64,000 nucleotides of DNA, taken from contig NZ_KB913037.1 in assembly GCF_000384295.1 (NCBI RefSeq), forward strand, positions 4,722,868-4,786,867, written 5' to 3'. Of this stretch, positions 28,055-38,084 are shown piece by piece. Position 1 is the first letter of the stretch. Each line of letters opens with the position of its first letter. The position numbers and the translations under genes are program-made. Source of the stretch: Amycolatopsis balhimycina FH 1894. Lineage in GTDB: Bacteria; Actinomycetota; Actinomycetes; Mycobacteriales; Pseudonocardiaceae. The notes under the pieces are model-generated. The model did not search any database, had not been told where the DNA came from, and saw only the letters and a program-made list of their open reading frames with translations.

Positions 28055-28084
28055 ATGGCCGGCCGGGGAAACCCGGCCGGCCAT
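28055..28084. terminator. bidirectional terminator hairpin
   Basis: A 13-bp perfect stem (28055-28067 / 28072-28084) with a GAAA loop between the convergent SnoaL-like gene and the ABC transporter operon. Confidence 0.85.
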
Positions 28085-28087
28085 TCG

Positions 28088-29196
28088 CTAGAGGATCTCG
28101 GCGGACGTGCCGATGTCCGGCGGGCCCAGGTCGGGGTTCAGCGCCCCGGTGAGCTCCACCAGCTCCGGCTCCACCTCGTGCGGCTGGATGCGCCCGTCGC
28201 GGATGTCCTCCGCGTAGTGGCACGCCACCCGGTGACCGCCGCCGATTTCACGCAGCTGCGGGCGGTCGGTGTCGCACAGGCTCGCCTGCTTCCACGGGCA
28301 GCGCGTGTGGAACCGGCAACCCGACGGCGGGTTCGCCGGCGAGGGCAGGTCACCGGCGAGCAGGATCTGCTCGCGGGTGTCCTCGACCTGCGGGTCCGGT
28401 ACCGGGATGGCCGACAGCAGCGCCCGCGTGTACGGGTGCAGCGGATCCCGGTACAGCGAGTCCGCGTCGGTCTCCTCGACCAGCGCACCCAGGTACATCA
28501 CGCCGATGCGGTCGGAGATGTGCCGCACCACCGCGAGGTCGTGCGCGATCACGACGTAGGTCAGCCCGAGCTGCTGCTGCAGGTCCTCCAGCAGGTTCAC
28601 CACCTGGGCCTGCACCGAAACGTCCAGTGCGGACACCGGCTCGTCGGCGACGATCAGGTCCGGCTCCACGGCCAGTGCCCGCGCGATGCCGATGCGCTGG
28701 CGCTGCCCGCCCGAGAACTCGTGCGGGTACTTCCGCAACGACGTCTCCGGCAGGCCGACCGCGGACAGCAGCTGCCGCAGCCGCCGCTGGGTCGTTTCCT
28801 TGTCCTTGTCGAGGCCGTGCGCGTGCATGCCCTCGAGCAGGATGGACTCGACCGACTGGCGGGGGTCCAGGCTGGACAGCGGGTCCTGGAAGATCATCTG
28901 CATCCGGCGCCGGGCCTTCCGCAGTTCCTCCCCCTTGAGGTGAGCGACGTCCGTGCCGTCGAACACCACGTGGCCGTCGGTCGGCTCGTTCAGCCGCAGG
29001 ATCGCGCGGCCCAGCGTGGACTTGCCGCAGCCGGACTCGCCCACCAGTCCGTACGTCTCGCCGCGGCGGATGGCCAGGTCGACACCGTCGACCGCGTAGA
29101 CGTGGCCGACCGTCCGGTCGAACACGACACCGCTCTTGATCGGGAAGTGCACCTTGAGGCCGGTGACCTCGAGGAGCACGTCACCACCGGGACGGG

Positions 29197-29200
<4 letters not shown>
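28088..29200 (-). CDS. oligopeptide/dipeptide ABC transporter ATPase (OppF/DppF type)
   Basis: A 370-residue ATPase. Walker [10 protein letters not shown] is near residue 54, the signature is [17 protein letters not shown] and Walker B is [12 protein letters not shown]. The C-terminal oligopeptide-transporter domain with a Cys cluster ([16 protein letters not shown]...CHYA) is typical of the OppD/F class and may hold an iron-sulfur site. It is the last gene of the operon and overlaps the partner ATPase by 4 bp (ATGA). A ~40-residue acidic tail follows. Confidence 0.95.
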
Positions 29201-30192
<992 letters not shown>

Positions 30193-30198
30193 GGGTTC

Positions 30199-31122
30199 TC
30201 ACCGCCTGTTCTTCGGGTCGAGGGCTTCGCGGAGTGACTCGCCGAGCAGCGTGAACCCGAGCGCGACGACGATGATCGCGATCGCCGGGTAGTACGCGAG
30301 CTCCGGGCGGACGTCGAGGAACTGGTGCGAGGCCTTGCCCAGCATCAGCCCCCACTCCGCCCGCGACGGGTCCGGGTCGCCCAGACCGAGGAACGACAGC
30401 GCCGCGGCCTCCAGGATGGACGTCGCCAGCGTCAGCGTCGCCTGCACGATCACCGGGCTGAGCGAGTTCGGCAGCATGTGCCGGAACACGATCGTCCCGC
30501 GTTTCACCCCGAGCGACGTCGCCGCGAGCACGTGGTCGGCGTCGCGTTGCGAGAGCATGGAACCGCGCAGCAACCGGGCGAAGATCGGCACGCCGATCAT
30601 CGACACGGCCAGGATCACCGTCCACTGGCTCGGCTTCGCGAACAGCGCCGCGATGGAAATGGCCAGCAGCAGCGACGGGAACGACAGCATGACGTCGACC
30701 AGTCGCATGAGGACGGTGTCGACCCAGCCGCCGAACGCGCCCGCGACCCCGCCGATGATGACGCCGAGCAGCACCCCGACGAGGGTCGCGAGCACACCCA
30801 CGATCAGCGTCTGCTGGGCGCCGGCGATCAGCCGCGACAGGAAGTCGCGGCCGAAGTCGTCCACGCCGAGCGGGAACCCGGCCTGTGCGCCCGGGATGTG
30901 GTTCGGCCGGATCTGGTCGCCGAGGTACTGGACGTTCGGGTCCTTCGGCTCCAGCAAGGGCGCGAAGATCGCGATGATCAGGAACAGGCCGGTGATGACC
31001 CCGCCGGTGATCGCGACCGGGCTGCGCAGCATCCGGCGGATCGCTTCGCCGCCGAGGCTGCGCCCGCTCGCCGCGGCGAGCTTGTCGATCGGTTCCTTCT
31101 TCTTGCTCAGCAGAGTGTTCAT
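30199..31122 (-). CDS. ABC transporter permease (OppC/DppC type)
   Basis: A 307-residue permease with about six TM segments. The conserved N-terminal LRSPVAITGGVITGLFLIIA is the OppC_N part, and the EAA loop (EAAALSFLGLGDPDPSRAEWG) contacts the ATPases. An ATGA overlap couples it to the OppB gene upstream. It forms half of the membrane channel. Confidence 0.95.
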   Translation of the reverse strand: MNTLLSKKKEPIDKLAAASGRSLGGEAIRRMLRSPVAITGGVITGLFLIIAIFAPLLEPKDPNVQYLGDQIRPNHIPGAQAGFPLGVDDFGRDFLSRLIAGAQQTLIVGVLATLVGVLLGVIIGGVAGAFGGWVDTVLMRLVDVMLSFPSLLLAISIAALFAKPSQWTVILAVSMIGVPIFARLLRGSMLSQRDADHVLAATSLGVKRGTIVFRHMLPNSLSPVIVQATLTLATSILEAAALSFLGLGDPDPSRAEWGLMLGKASHQFLDVRPELAYYPAIAIIVVALGFTLLGESLREALDPKNRR

Positions 31123-32120
31123 CGCACACGCACCCTCGGGTCGATGATCCCGTACGAGATGTCGACCAGCATGTTCACCAGCACGTAGATCACCGCACCG
31201 AACAGCAGCAGTGCCTGCAGCCGGGGGTAGTCACGCCGTTCGATGCCTTCGGCCAGCAGGAACCCGAGGCCGCGGAAGTTGAACACCCGCTCGGTCAGCA
31301 CCGCACCGCCGAGCAGCGCGCCGGTCTGCAGGCCGATGGTGGTGACCACCGGGAGCAGGCCGTTGCGCAGCACGTGCCGGCGGCGCACCACCGGCTGGGT
31401 CAGGCCCTTCGAGTTCGCCGTGCGGACGAAGTCCTCGTTGAGGACGTCGAGCACGGACGCGCGGGTGATCCGGGTGATCACCGCGAGCGGGATCGTGGCG
31501 AGCGCGAGCGCCGGCAGGATCAGGTGCCGGATCGCGTCCCAGACGGCGTCCCACTCGCTCGTCATGATGCCGTCGAGGATGGCGAAGTTGGTGATGGCCG
31601 TGGCGTCGAGCCCCGCGGCCTGCCGTCCCTGCGAAGGCAGGCCCAGCGGGGCCGCCAAGACGTCCTGCATCATGTAGCCGAGGAAGAAGACCGGCACCGC
31701 GACGCCGATCAGGCTCAGCACGATCACGCCGTTGTCGATCGCACCGCCGCGGTAGCGGGCCGACAGGTAGCCGGCGGGGATGCCGACGACGATCGCGATG
31801 ATCATCGCGGACAGGCCGAGCTCGATGGTGGCGGGCAGGAACGTGACGATCTCGCCGCCGACCGGCTGGGTCGAGACCAGCGAGTTGCCGAAGTCGCCGG
31901 TGAGCGCCCGGCCGAGGAACTTGAAGTACTGCAGGAAGATCGGCTGATCAAGCCCCAGTACGCGGTTGAGGTCGGCGACCTTCTCGGGCGTTGCCTTGTC
32001 ACCCAGCAGCGCGGTGGCGGGGCCGCCGGGCAGGGAACGCAACCATGCGAAGACCAGAATGGACAGGATGAAGAGCGTCGGGATCGCTTGTAGCAGCCGA
32101 CGCACGATAAATCGGAGCAC
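31119..32120 (-). CDS. ABC transporter permease (OppB/DppB type)
   Basis: A 333-residue permease: MLRFIVRRLLQAIPTLFILS is the standard N-terminal TM, five to six more segments follow, and the EAA loop is present near NGLLPVVTTIGLQTGALLGG. It pairs with the OppC-type permease. It begins 82 bp after the binding-protein gene, behind a strong hairpin. Confidence 0.95.
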   Translation of the reverse strand: MLRFIVRRLLQAIPTLFILSILVFAWLRSLPGGPATALLGDKATPEKVADLNRVLGLDQPIFLQYFKFLGRALTGDFGNSLVSTQPVGGEIVTFLPATIELGLSAMIIAIVVGIPAGYLSARYRGGAIDNGVIVLSLIGVAVPVFFLGYMMQDVLAAPLGLPSQGRQAAGLDATAITNFAILDGIMTSEWDAVWDAIRHLILPALALATIPLAVITRITRASVLDVLNEDFVRTANSKGLTQPVVRRRHVLRNGLLPVVTTIGLQTGALLGGAVLTERVFNFRGLGFLLAEGIERRDYPRLQALLLFGAVIYVLVNMLVDISYGIIDPRVRVR

Positions 32121-32153
32121 GTGCAGTCCTTTGTGCCAGCCCGGGAATCAGGC

Positions 32154-32187
32154 GCAGGGGGTGGGTGCGGTAGCACCCACCCCCTGC
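32154..32187 (-). terminator. intercistronic hairpin between binding-protein and permease genes
   Basis: A 15-bp perfect stem (32154-32168 / 32173-32187) with a 4-base loop lies 15 bp after the binding-protein stop. In ABC operons such hairpins stop most transcripts or protect the upstream mRNA, giving excess binding protein over permease. Confidence 0.8.
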
Positions 32188-32202
32188 CGGCTGAGAGTCA
32201 GA

Positions 32203-33873
32203 TCAGTTGACGGTCACGGTGTTGAAGCGCTCGTCGGTGAGCGGGCTCGCCACCAGACCCTTGACCTTCGGGCCGACCACGATCGCCGGCGTCGGGTACG
32301 CGATCGGGATCGCCGGGAGGAAGTCCATGATCTGCTTGTTGACTTCCTGGTACGCCTTGGCGTGCGCGTCACCGGCAGGCGACGCGTCCGCGGCGGCGAG
32401 AGCCGAGAACAGCTGCGGGTTGCTGAAGCCGAACTCCTTCTTCTCGCGGCCGAAGAACGTGCCGACGAAGTTGCCGGCGTCGTTGTAGTCACCGGTCCAG
32501 CCGAGCAGGTGCAGGTCCTGCTTGCCGAACTTCTGCACGTCGTCCTTGTAGCCACCGTTCCACGGCTCGGCGTGCGCCTCGACGTTGATGCCGATCCGCT
32601 TCAGGTCCTCGGAGATCGCCGTGAAGGTGTCCGCCGGGTTCGGCATGTACGGCCGGCTGACCTCGGTCGGGTAGTAGAACTTCACGGTCATACCCTCGGC
32701 GCCGGCCGCCTTCAGCAGCTCCTTCGCCTTGTTCTGGTCGTACGGGTACTTCGTGACGTCGTCGGTGTAGCCCGAGATGACCTTCGGGACGAACTCGGTC
32801 GCGACCTCGGAACCCTCGGCCAGCTTGCTCTTCACGAACTGCTCGCGGTTGATGCCGTAGGCCAGCGCCTGGCGGACCCGCGGGTCCTTCAGCTTCGGGT
32901 TGTTGGCCTGGTTGATGCCCAGGTACAGCACGTTGAACGACGGGCGGATGAGCACCTGCTCGTTGTCCGCGCGCAGCAGGCCGTAGTCCGCCGGGTTCGG
33001 GTAGTCGAAGCCGTGGATGTCGCCGGCCTTCAGCGCCTGCTTGCGGGCGTTCTCGTCCGGGATGACCTTGAAGATCAGCTTGTCGAGCTTCGCCGGCGAC
33101 GGGCTGGTGTCGTTCTTCACCAGGGTGATCTCACCCTTGGCCTGGTCCCAGCTGTCGAACTTGAACGGGCCGGTACCGACCGGGTGCTTGTTCGCGTACT
33201 CGCTGTAAGTGAACGAGTCACCGCTCTGGGTCACCGTGTCGCCGTTGTACTGCTTGATCGCGGTCGGGCTCTGGATCGCGAACGACGGCAGCGTGAACGC
33301 GGCCGGGAAGGCGCCCTTGGCCTTGTTGAGGTTGAGGACCGCGGTCGCCGGGTCCTTGGCCTCACAGCTCTTGTAGACCGGGTCGCCCGCCGCGTCGCCC
33401 TCGTTCTTGGCGAAGCCCTCGAAGACGTCGCCGTAGTAGATCATCTGGCTCTGGGCGGCGGCGCCCTTCATGTTGAACCAGCGGTTGAAGTTGGCGCAGA
33501 CCGCCTCGGCGTCCATCGGGGTGCCGTCGGAGAACTTCACGCCGGACTTGAGCGAGAACGTCCAGGTCTTGCCGTCGTTGCTCGACTCCCACTTCTCGGC
33601 GAGGGAGGGCTCGAGGTCGGCGGTGCCCGGCTTGTTCTGGATCAGCGTGTCGAAGATCTGCCGCGTGATCCGGAAGGTCTCACCCTCGTCGTTGAAGGCG
33701 GGGTCGAACAGCTTCGGGTTACCGGCCGCGCCGAAGATCATCGTGCCCCCGGAACCACCCCCCGCGCCTTCTTCACGCTTGGATTCCGCACAGGCGGACA
33801 GCGAAACCGCGAGCGCGCCGGCGAGCCCGATCAGGGCCACGCGGCGTGTTCGGGTCAGCCGCAATTGCTGCAT
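32203..33873 (-). CDS. ABC transporter substrate-binding lipoprotein (oligopeptide/dipeptide type)
   Basis: A 556-residue family 5 solute-binding protein. The signal ends in lipobox SLSAC with C28 as the lipidated residue. SBP_bac_5 features include ADLEPSLAEKWESSNDGKTWTF early on and RQALAYGINREQFV in the middle; the total length is typical of OppA/DppA. It captures peptides or similar solutes for the permease encoded downstream. It heads the five-gene operon with a long 5' region. Confidence 0.95.
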   Translation of the reverse strand: MQQLRLTRTRRVALIGLAGALAVSLSACAESKREEGAGGGSGGTMIFGAAGNPKLFDPAFNDEGETFRITRQIFDTLIQNKPGTADLEPSLAEKWESSNDGKTWTFSLKSGVKFSDGTPMDAEAVCANFNRWFNMKGAAAQSQMIYYGDVFEGFAKNEGDAAGDPVYKSCEAKDPATAVLNLNKAKGAFPAAFTLPSFAIQSPTAIKQYNGDTVTQSGDSFTYSEYANKHPVGTGPFKFDSWDQAKGEITLVKNDTSPSPAKLDKLIFKVIPDENARKQALKAGDIHGFDYPNPADYGLLRADNEQVLIRPSFNVLYLGINQANNPKLKDPRVRQALAYGINREQFVKSKLAEGSEVATEFVPKVISGYTDDVTKYPYDQNKAKELLKAAGAEGMTVKFYYPTEVSRPYMPNPADTFTAISEDLKRIGINVEAHAEPWNGGYKDDVQKFGKQDLHLLGWTGDYNDAGNFVGTFFGREKKEFGFSNPQLFSALAAADASPAGDAHAKAYQEVNKQIMDFLPAIPIAYPTPAIVVGPKVKGLVASPLTDERFNTVTVN

Positions 33874-34200
33874 CTGGCACCCCTTGGGAGATGTTCGGGT
33901 TCAAAGTCACCGTCCGGTCGGTCAGGAACTCGACGGACGGTCGGTGTGCCCGCCGACACTAGCGGGAACTCGGCCCGCACTTAAGCACGTGAGGTTACGA
34001 TCGCGCTACGTGGACGCCGATTTGACCGCAATGTGTCCGTTAATCACGACGGAATGTGACCATTTCTGGCTTACGGCGGCATCTGGCGCCGGATCGCTAA
34101 CTCACATGGCGGTACCCACGTTAGTCCGGTCGTGTCTTCGCGGACAATCCTCTTGATCGATCCAGGCCTCCTCGCACACGGAGGGTGAAGGGCCCGGCGC
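33874..34200. other. 327-bp intergenic region upstream of the binding-protein gene
   Basis: It should contain the operon promoter. An 8-bp hairpin (33909-33916 / 33934-33941) lies in the probable 5' untranslated region. Two direct repeats AATGTG(T/A)CC at 34030 and 34053 are 23 bp apart, about two helical turns, and could be activator or repressor sites. No credible ORF was seen. Confidence 0.5.
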
Positions 34201-34695
34201 CTACGAAAGCCGGGTGTCGGCGGCCTCGGAAGTGCCGTCGACGGCGAACCAGCCGCGCTCGAACCGTTGCCAGCGCTCTAATTCGGCCTGTGCGCCCTCG
34301 CCGTCGCGCGCGACGGTCTTGGCCAGCCGCTCGGCCTCGGAGCCGCCGGAGAGCCAGCAGAGGCCGGAAAGAAGGGGTCTTACCGAAGTGCGGCCGCTCG
34401 ACACGCCTTCCAGCACCAGGACATCCGGCACGGCCACCCGGACGAGCTCACCCGGCCGGGGCACACCAGTGGACCAGTCCATTCGCCGGTAGGCGCCGGC
34501 CACGCCGTCGGCGAGGGGACGCAGGACGCCGTCGACAAGCCGCGGCCACCACGCGACCGGGTCGTCCCAAGTGGCGAAGGCGTCGGTGCTGACGAGGGCC
34601 GTCCGGCACCCGCGAGCCCGCAGTCCGGCGACGACCTGGGCGGCCAGCGTGGACTTGCCGGCACCCGAGGGACCGTCGATGGCCAGCACCCGCAC
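34201..34695 (-). CDS. uridine-kinase-like P-loop protein
   Basis: A 164-residue kinase-like protein: Walker A GPSGAGKST at residues 8-16 at the extreme N-terminus, then STDAFATWDDPVAWWPRLVDG and PDVLVLEGVSSG, matching the uridine kinase/AAA family used for small-molecule phosphorylation. It starts at GTG 34695; sequence upstream is open but has no better start. It is 46 bp after the DUF2304 gene on the same strand and may be co-transcribed. The substrate is unknown. Confidence 0.8.
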   Translation of the reverse strand: MRVLAIDGPSGAGKSTLAAQVVAGLRARGCRTALVSTDAFATWDDPVAWWPRLVDGVLRPLADGVAGAYRRMDWSTGVPRPGELVRVAVPDVLVLEGVSSGRTSVRPLLSGLCWLSGGSEAERLAKTVARDGEGAQAELERWQRFERGWFAVDGTSEAADTRLS

Positions 34696-34741
34696 CCGGC
34701 CGAGCCGGGCGGGTGCGGCGAGGAGGGCTTCGATCAGCGCA

Positions 34742-35176
34742 TCACTTGCTGACGCGCTCGACCTCCGGGAGCCCTTTGACGTCGTCGGGCGCCGCCGTCT
34801 TCGCCTCCAGCTCGACGATCCGGCGCTCCAGCTCGCGCTTGGCGTCCTCGAGTTCGCAGCGCAGCAACGCGGTCTCCTCGACCGACGTCCGCACCTCTTC
34901 CTCCAGGTGCCCGACCTCGGTGGACAGGTGCAGCGACACCAGCGCCAGCACGACGCCGGCGAGGAGGAACACGAAGTTCGACGGGGTTTCCACCCCGGTC
35001 AGCCGGGCCAGGAACTGCGCGGCCGACGGGATCGCGGCCAGCACCACGACACCGATGGCGACGACCAGCCACACACCCGCGTACTTCTCCCGCAGCTTGC
35101 GCCGCCGCATCATCTCGATGACGACGAAGAGCACCAGGCAAGCGATGACGATGCTGAGGATGCGCCAACCGGCCAT
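34742..35176 (-). CDS. DUF2304 membrane protein
   Basis: A 144-residue protein with three TM segments (about 5-22, 36-54 and 66-84), then a charged coiled coil (HLEEEVRTSVEETALLRCELE and onward to 130). DUF2304 proteins are usually encoded beside GT2 polyprenyl-phosphate glycosyltransferases, as here, and are thought to help position or anchor them. It begins 13 bp after the GT2 gene. The exact role is unproven. Confidence 0.85.
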   Translation of the reverse strand: MAGWRILSIVIACLVLFVVIEMMRRRKLREKYAGVWLVVAIGVVVLAAIPSAAQFLARLTGVETPSNFVFLLAGVVLALVSLHLSTEVGHLEEEVRTSVEETALLRCELEDAKRELERRIVELEAKTAAPDDVKGLPEVERVSK

Positions 35177-35189
35177 CTTCCCAAGCTCC

Positions 35190-35942
35190 TTATGCCGAGT
35201 CTGAGGAGTCGACCGCGGGGCGGCGGCGGACCAGCGCGAGCAGCAGCGCGAGCCCGGCGCGGCCCAGGTAAACGGCCGACTTGACGGGCGAGTGGCTGGG
35301 CGTGCCGCCCGCGCGCTCGCGCATGATGACCGGGATCTCCTTGATGGTCAGCTTGGCCCGGATGGCCATGACCAGCGATTCCACCGTGTCGCCGAGGTAC
35401 TCCGCCGGGTAGTAGCCGGCGAACAGCCGGATCGCGCGCGGACCCATCGCCTTGAACCCCGACGTGACGTCGGTGAGCCGCGTCTTCGCCAGCCGCGAGA
35501 ACACCAGCGACAGCGCGACCATGGCGTACTTGCGCGGCCCGCTGGCCTTGTACGCGCCCTTGCCGGCGAACCGGGAGCCGATCACGATGTCCGCGTCGTC
35601 CAGGCCGCGCAGCAGCGCGTCCAGCTCGTCCGGGTCGTGCTGGCCGTCGGCGTCCACCTGCACGACGACGTCGTAGCCGCGGGCGGCGGCGTACCGGAAG
35701 CCGGTGCGCATCGCGCCCCCGACACCGAGGTTCACGGCCAGCCGGGCCACTTCGGCCCCGGCGGCGCGGGCCAGCCTGGCGGTGTCGTCGACCGAGCCGT
35801 CGTCGACGACCAGCAGATCGCCGTCCGGCAGAGCCCGCTTCACCTGCTCGATGACCGAAGCGACGCTCGCCGATTCGTTGAGAGCGGGCATCACGATGAG
35901 CACCCGGCGGCTGGTCACCGAGGTCACGGAGGTCACAGACAC
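35190..35942 (-). CDS. GT2 glycosyltransferase (polyprenol-phosphate sugar synthase type)
   Basis: A 250-residue GT-A enzyme. The nucleotide-sugar motif is LLVVDDGSVDDT, the metal-binding DAD is in VQVDADGQHD, and SGFKAMGPRAIRLFAGYY follows as in dolichol-phosphate mannose synthase homologues. It probably makes a polyprenyl-phosphate-linked sugar used outside the membrane. The N-terminus has an odd SVT repeat (MSVTSVTSVTS) from a short DNA triplication; an internal start is possible. It is coupled with the DUF2304 gene. Confidence 0.9.
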   Translation of the reverse strand: MSVTSVTSVTSRRVLIVMPALNESASVASVIEQVKRALPDGDLLVVDDGSVDDTARLARAAGAEVARLAVNLGVGGAMRTGFRYAAARGYDVVVQVDADGQHDPDELDALLRGLDDADIVIGSRFAGKGAYKASGPRKYAMVALSLVFSRLAKTRLTDVTSGFKAMGPRAIRLFAGYYPAEYLGDTVESLVMAIRAKLTIKEIPVIMRERAGGTPSHSPVKSAVYLGRAGLALLLALVRRRPAVDSSDSA

Positions 35943-35964
35943 GCGATCACTTTAGCCTTTCCTT

Positions 35965-36014
35965 CTGGGGTCAAACCCCAGACCCCAGCCAAGGGGCAAG
36001 CCCCCTGGACCCCC
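35965..36014 (-). repeat. GGGGGTCC hairpin element after the DUF6541-like gene
   Basis: Read on the minus strand after the stop at 36028: GGGGGTCC (36014-36007), a GGGGC-type hairpin (36004-35993) and a second hairpin CTGGGGT-N3-ACCCCAG (35981-35965). It belongs with the elements at 21960-21990 and 48675-48700. Likely a processing or termination signal. Confidence 0.6.
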
Positions 36015-36027
36015 GAAAGCCGATGGG

Positions 36028-38001
36028 TCACTGCCCGTTACCGGCTGTGGACCCAGGCGCGGCACCGGAGGTGACGACGCCCTGCTGCCCCTCGATCTCG
36101 TAGATCGAGGCCCCGGCGTTGCGGAAGACCAGCTTGAAGCCGGGGGTGACGTCGAGGTTCTTGAGGCCGACGTCGTTCGGCCGGTCCGCCATGACCTTGC
36201 CCTTGCCGACGAACGCGTACCGGACCTTCAGGTCGGTGAGCGCCTTGCGGACCCGGGGGTACTTGCCCAGGTCGTTGGCGAACACGCTCAGGTACTGTTC
36301 GTCGGTGTTCGTGCCCTTGTCCGAACCGTAGAAGCTCCACTGCGTCGGCATCACGCCCGCCAGCGCGTACATCCACACCGAGCCGTCGATCCGGTCGTTC
36401 AGCACGCGCTCGCCGGGCTTGGTGTGCGCGGCGAGCCAGCCGAACGCGGCCTCTTCGTCCTTGCTGACGGTCGGGCTGTCGTTGTAGGCGTAGTGCACGC
36501 GAGCGGCGTTGCGGCCGACGTAACCGCCGCGGCTGAGGCCGCCGACGACCAGCGCGATCAGCACCACGCCGACCAGGGTCAAGGTGGCCGGGCGGAGGTT
36601 CGGCAGCCGTGGCCGCACCTTCTCGGTGAACCAGCCGGACGCGGTGTGCACGAACTCGCCGAAGGCGACACAGCCCGCCAGCGGCACGAGGGCCGCGACG
36701 CGCCAGTTGTCGTTGTAGAACGGGCTGCTCAGCAGGTGCACGATGTCGGTTTCGAGCGACACGGTCGCGGCGAACAACGCGCCCAGCACGATGTACGCGC
36801 CGACCATCCACATCATCCGGCGGTGCTTGACCAGCAGGAACACGCCGATGATGGCCGGGATGCCGATCCACCACTGCGGGAACGACGCCATCGGGGAGAA
36901 CGTGATCGTCTCGCCGACCGCCCCGGACACGGTGGCTTCGGACGCCCAGTACGTGCTGGTCACCCCGCCGGCGTTGTACAGCGAGGGCAGGACGACCGGG
37001 ATGCCGAACGCGGCGGCCAGCACGAAGGTCGCGACCAGCGACGGCATCGAGCGGCGCCAGGTGATCTTCTCGAACTTGAACAGCACCGCGGCGAGGATCA
37101 TCAGGAAGTACACGATGACCACGAAGACGACGCTCGTGTGCAGGCCTGCGAGCCCGGCCACGCCGACGCCGATACCGACCGGCCCGGCGATCGCGCGGGG
37201 TTCCAGGAGGTGCCGGGCGACCGCGAGCATCGCCGGGACCAACGCGACGCCGGCCACGAACGGCCACAGCGGACCGCGCCACAGCGAGTCGTACGGGAAC
37301 ACCGTGAAGCACGCCGACACGGCCGCGGCCGAGGCCACGGCGACCGGCGGCATCCGCCAGGCGTGGCACATCGCGGCGACGCCGATCGGCACGGTGAGGA
37401 CCACCACGAGCGCCGCCAGGTTCAGCGTCGGCATCATCGTGAGGCCGCCCTTGCCGAAGACCAGGGCGAGCAGCGCGTGGTAGGTGTCCGGGTAGAAGTA
37501 GTTCGTCTGGTTCGGCAGGTTCGCGATCGTGCCGACGGTCGACGGCCGGGCGTCGCCGTGCTCGGCGATCCAGCGGACGAGGTTGGCGTGGAACGGCGCG
37601 TCCCAGCCCTGCTGGACGTTGTTCAGGCTCCGGACGCCGCGCAGGAACGTGACGGCGCCGATCCCCAGGCCGGCGGCGACGCCGATGCCGATCAGGACGT
37701 GGTCGCGAACACTGCGCTCCGGCCGCTCCGGCTCGGTCCAGTCGGGGTGGCGGCGGCGCGTGAACCGCGTCACGGCGAAGGCCAGCCCGAACCCGGCGGC
37801 CGAAACCACGAGCGTCCACAGCGCGACGTTGAGCATCGACCAGCGGATGCCGAGCTTGCCGAGGATCGGGACGCCGAGGGCGACGAGGCCGAAGGTGAGC
37901 AGCGGCCCGGCGGCGGCCAGCGTCCAGCCGCGCAACCGGATCGCGGCGCCGAACAGCAGACCAGGCAGCCAGAACGCGAGCAAAACGAGTAGTACGTTCA
38001 T
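36028..38001 (-). CDS. large membrane protein, DUF6541-like (GT-C-type fold likely)
   Basis: A 657-residue protein with about 13 TM segments through residue ~500 and a C-terminal soluble domain of ~150 residues. An acidic/aromatic loop (QQGWDAPFHANLVRWIAEHG, TNYFYPDTYHALLAL) after the third or fourth TM resembles the catalytic loop of GT-C enzymes, which use polyprenyl-linked sugars. Its position beside a polyprenyl-phosphate sugar synthase supports this. The name is by similarity to DUF6541; activity is inferred. It is divergent in style from the flippase but on the same strand. Confidence 0.75.
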   Translation of the reverse strand: MNVLLVLLAFWLPGLLFGAAIRLRGWTLAAAGPLLTFGLVALGVPILGKLGIRWSMLNVALWTLVVSAAGFGLAFAVTRFTRRRHPDWTEPERPERSVRDHVLIGIGVAAGLGIGAVTFLRGVRSLNNVQQGWDAPFHANLVRWIAEHGDARPSTVGTIANLPNQTNYFYPDTYHALLALVFGKGGLTMMPTLNLAALVVVLTVPIGVAAMCHAWRMPPVAVASAAAVSACFTVFPYDSLWRGPLWPFVAGVALVPAMLAVARHLLEPRAIAGPVGIGVGVAGLAGLHTSVVFVVIVYFLMILAAVLFKFEKITWRRSMPSLVATFVLAAAFGIPVVLPSLYNAGGVTSTYWASEATVSGAVGETITFSPMASFPQWWIGIPAIIGVFLLVKHRRMMWMVGAYIVLGALFAATVSLETDIVHLLSSPFYNDNWRVAALVPLAGCVAFGEFVHTASGWFTEKVRPRLPNLRPATLTLVGVVLIALVVGGLSRGGYVGRNAARVHYAYNDSPTVSKDEEAAFGWLAAHTKPGERVLNDRIDGSVWMYALAGVMPTQWSFYGSDKGTNTDEQYLSVFANDLGKYPRVRKALTDLKVRYAFVGKGKVMADRPNDVGLKNLDVTPGFKLVFRNAGASIYEIEGQQGVVTSGAAPGSTAGNGQ

Positions 38002-38084
38002 CGAATTCGCTGTCCAAACCTTACCGGCGTTTCCCGCCGTTCCCCGTCCCCACCGGCGGGTTCGCCACGCACCTTACTGGGCCG

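Noticed and set aside
31966..33984. 672-codon plus-strand frame opposite the peptide-binding protein
   Set aside because: No domain or signal; the opposite strand encodes a clear family 5 binding lipoprotein.
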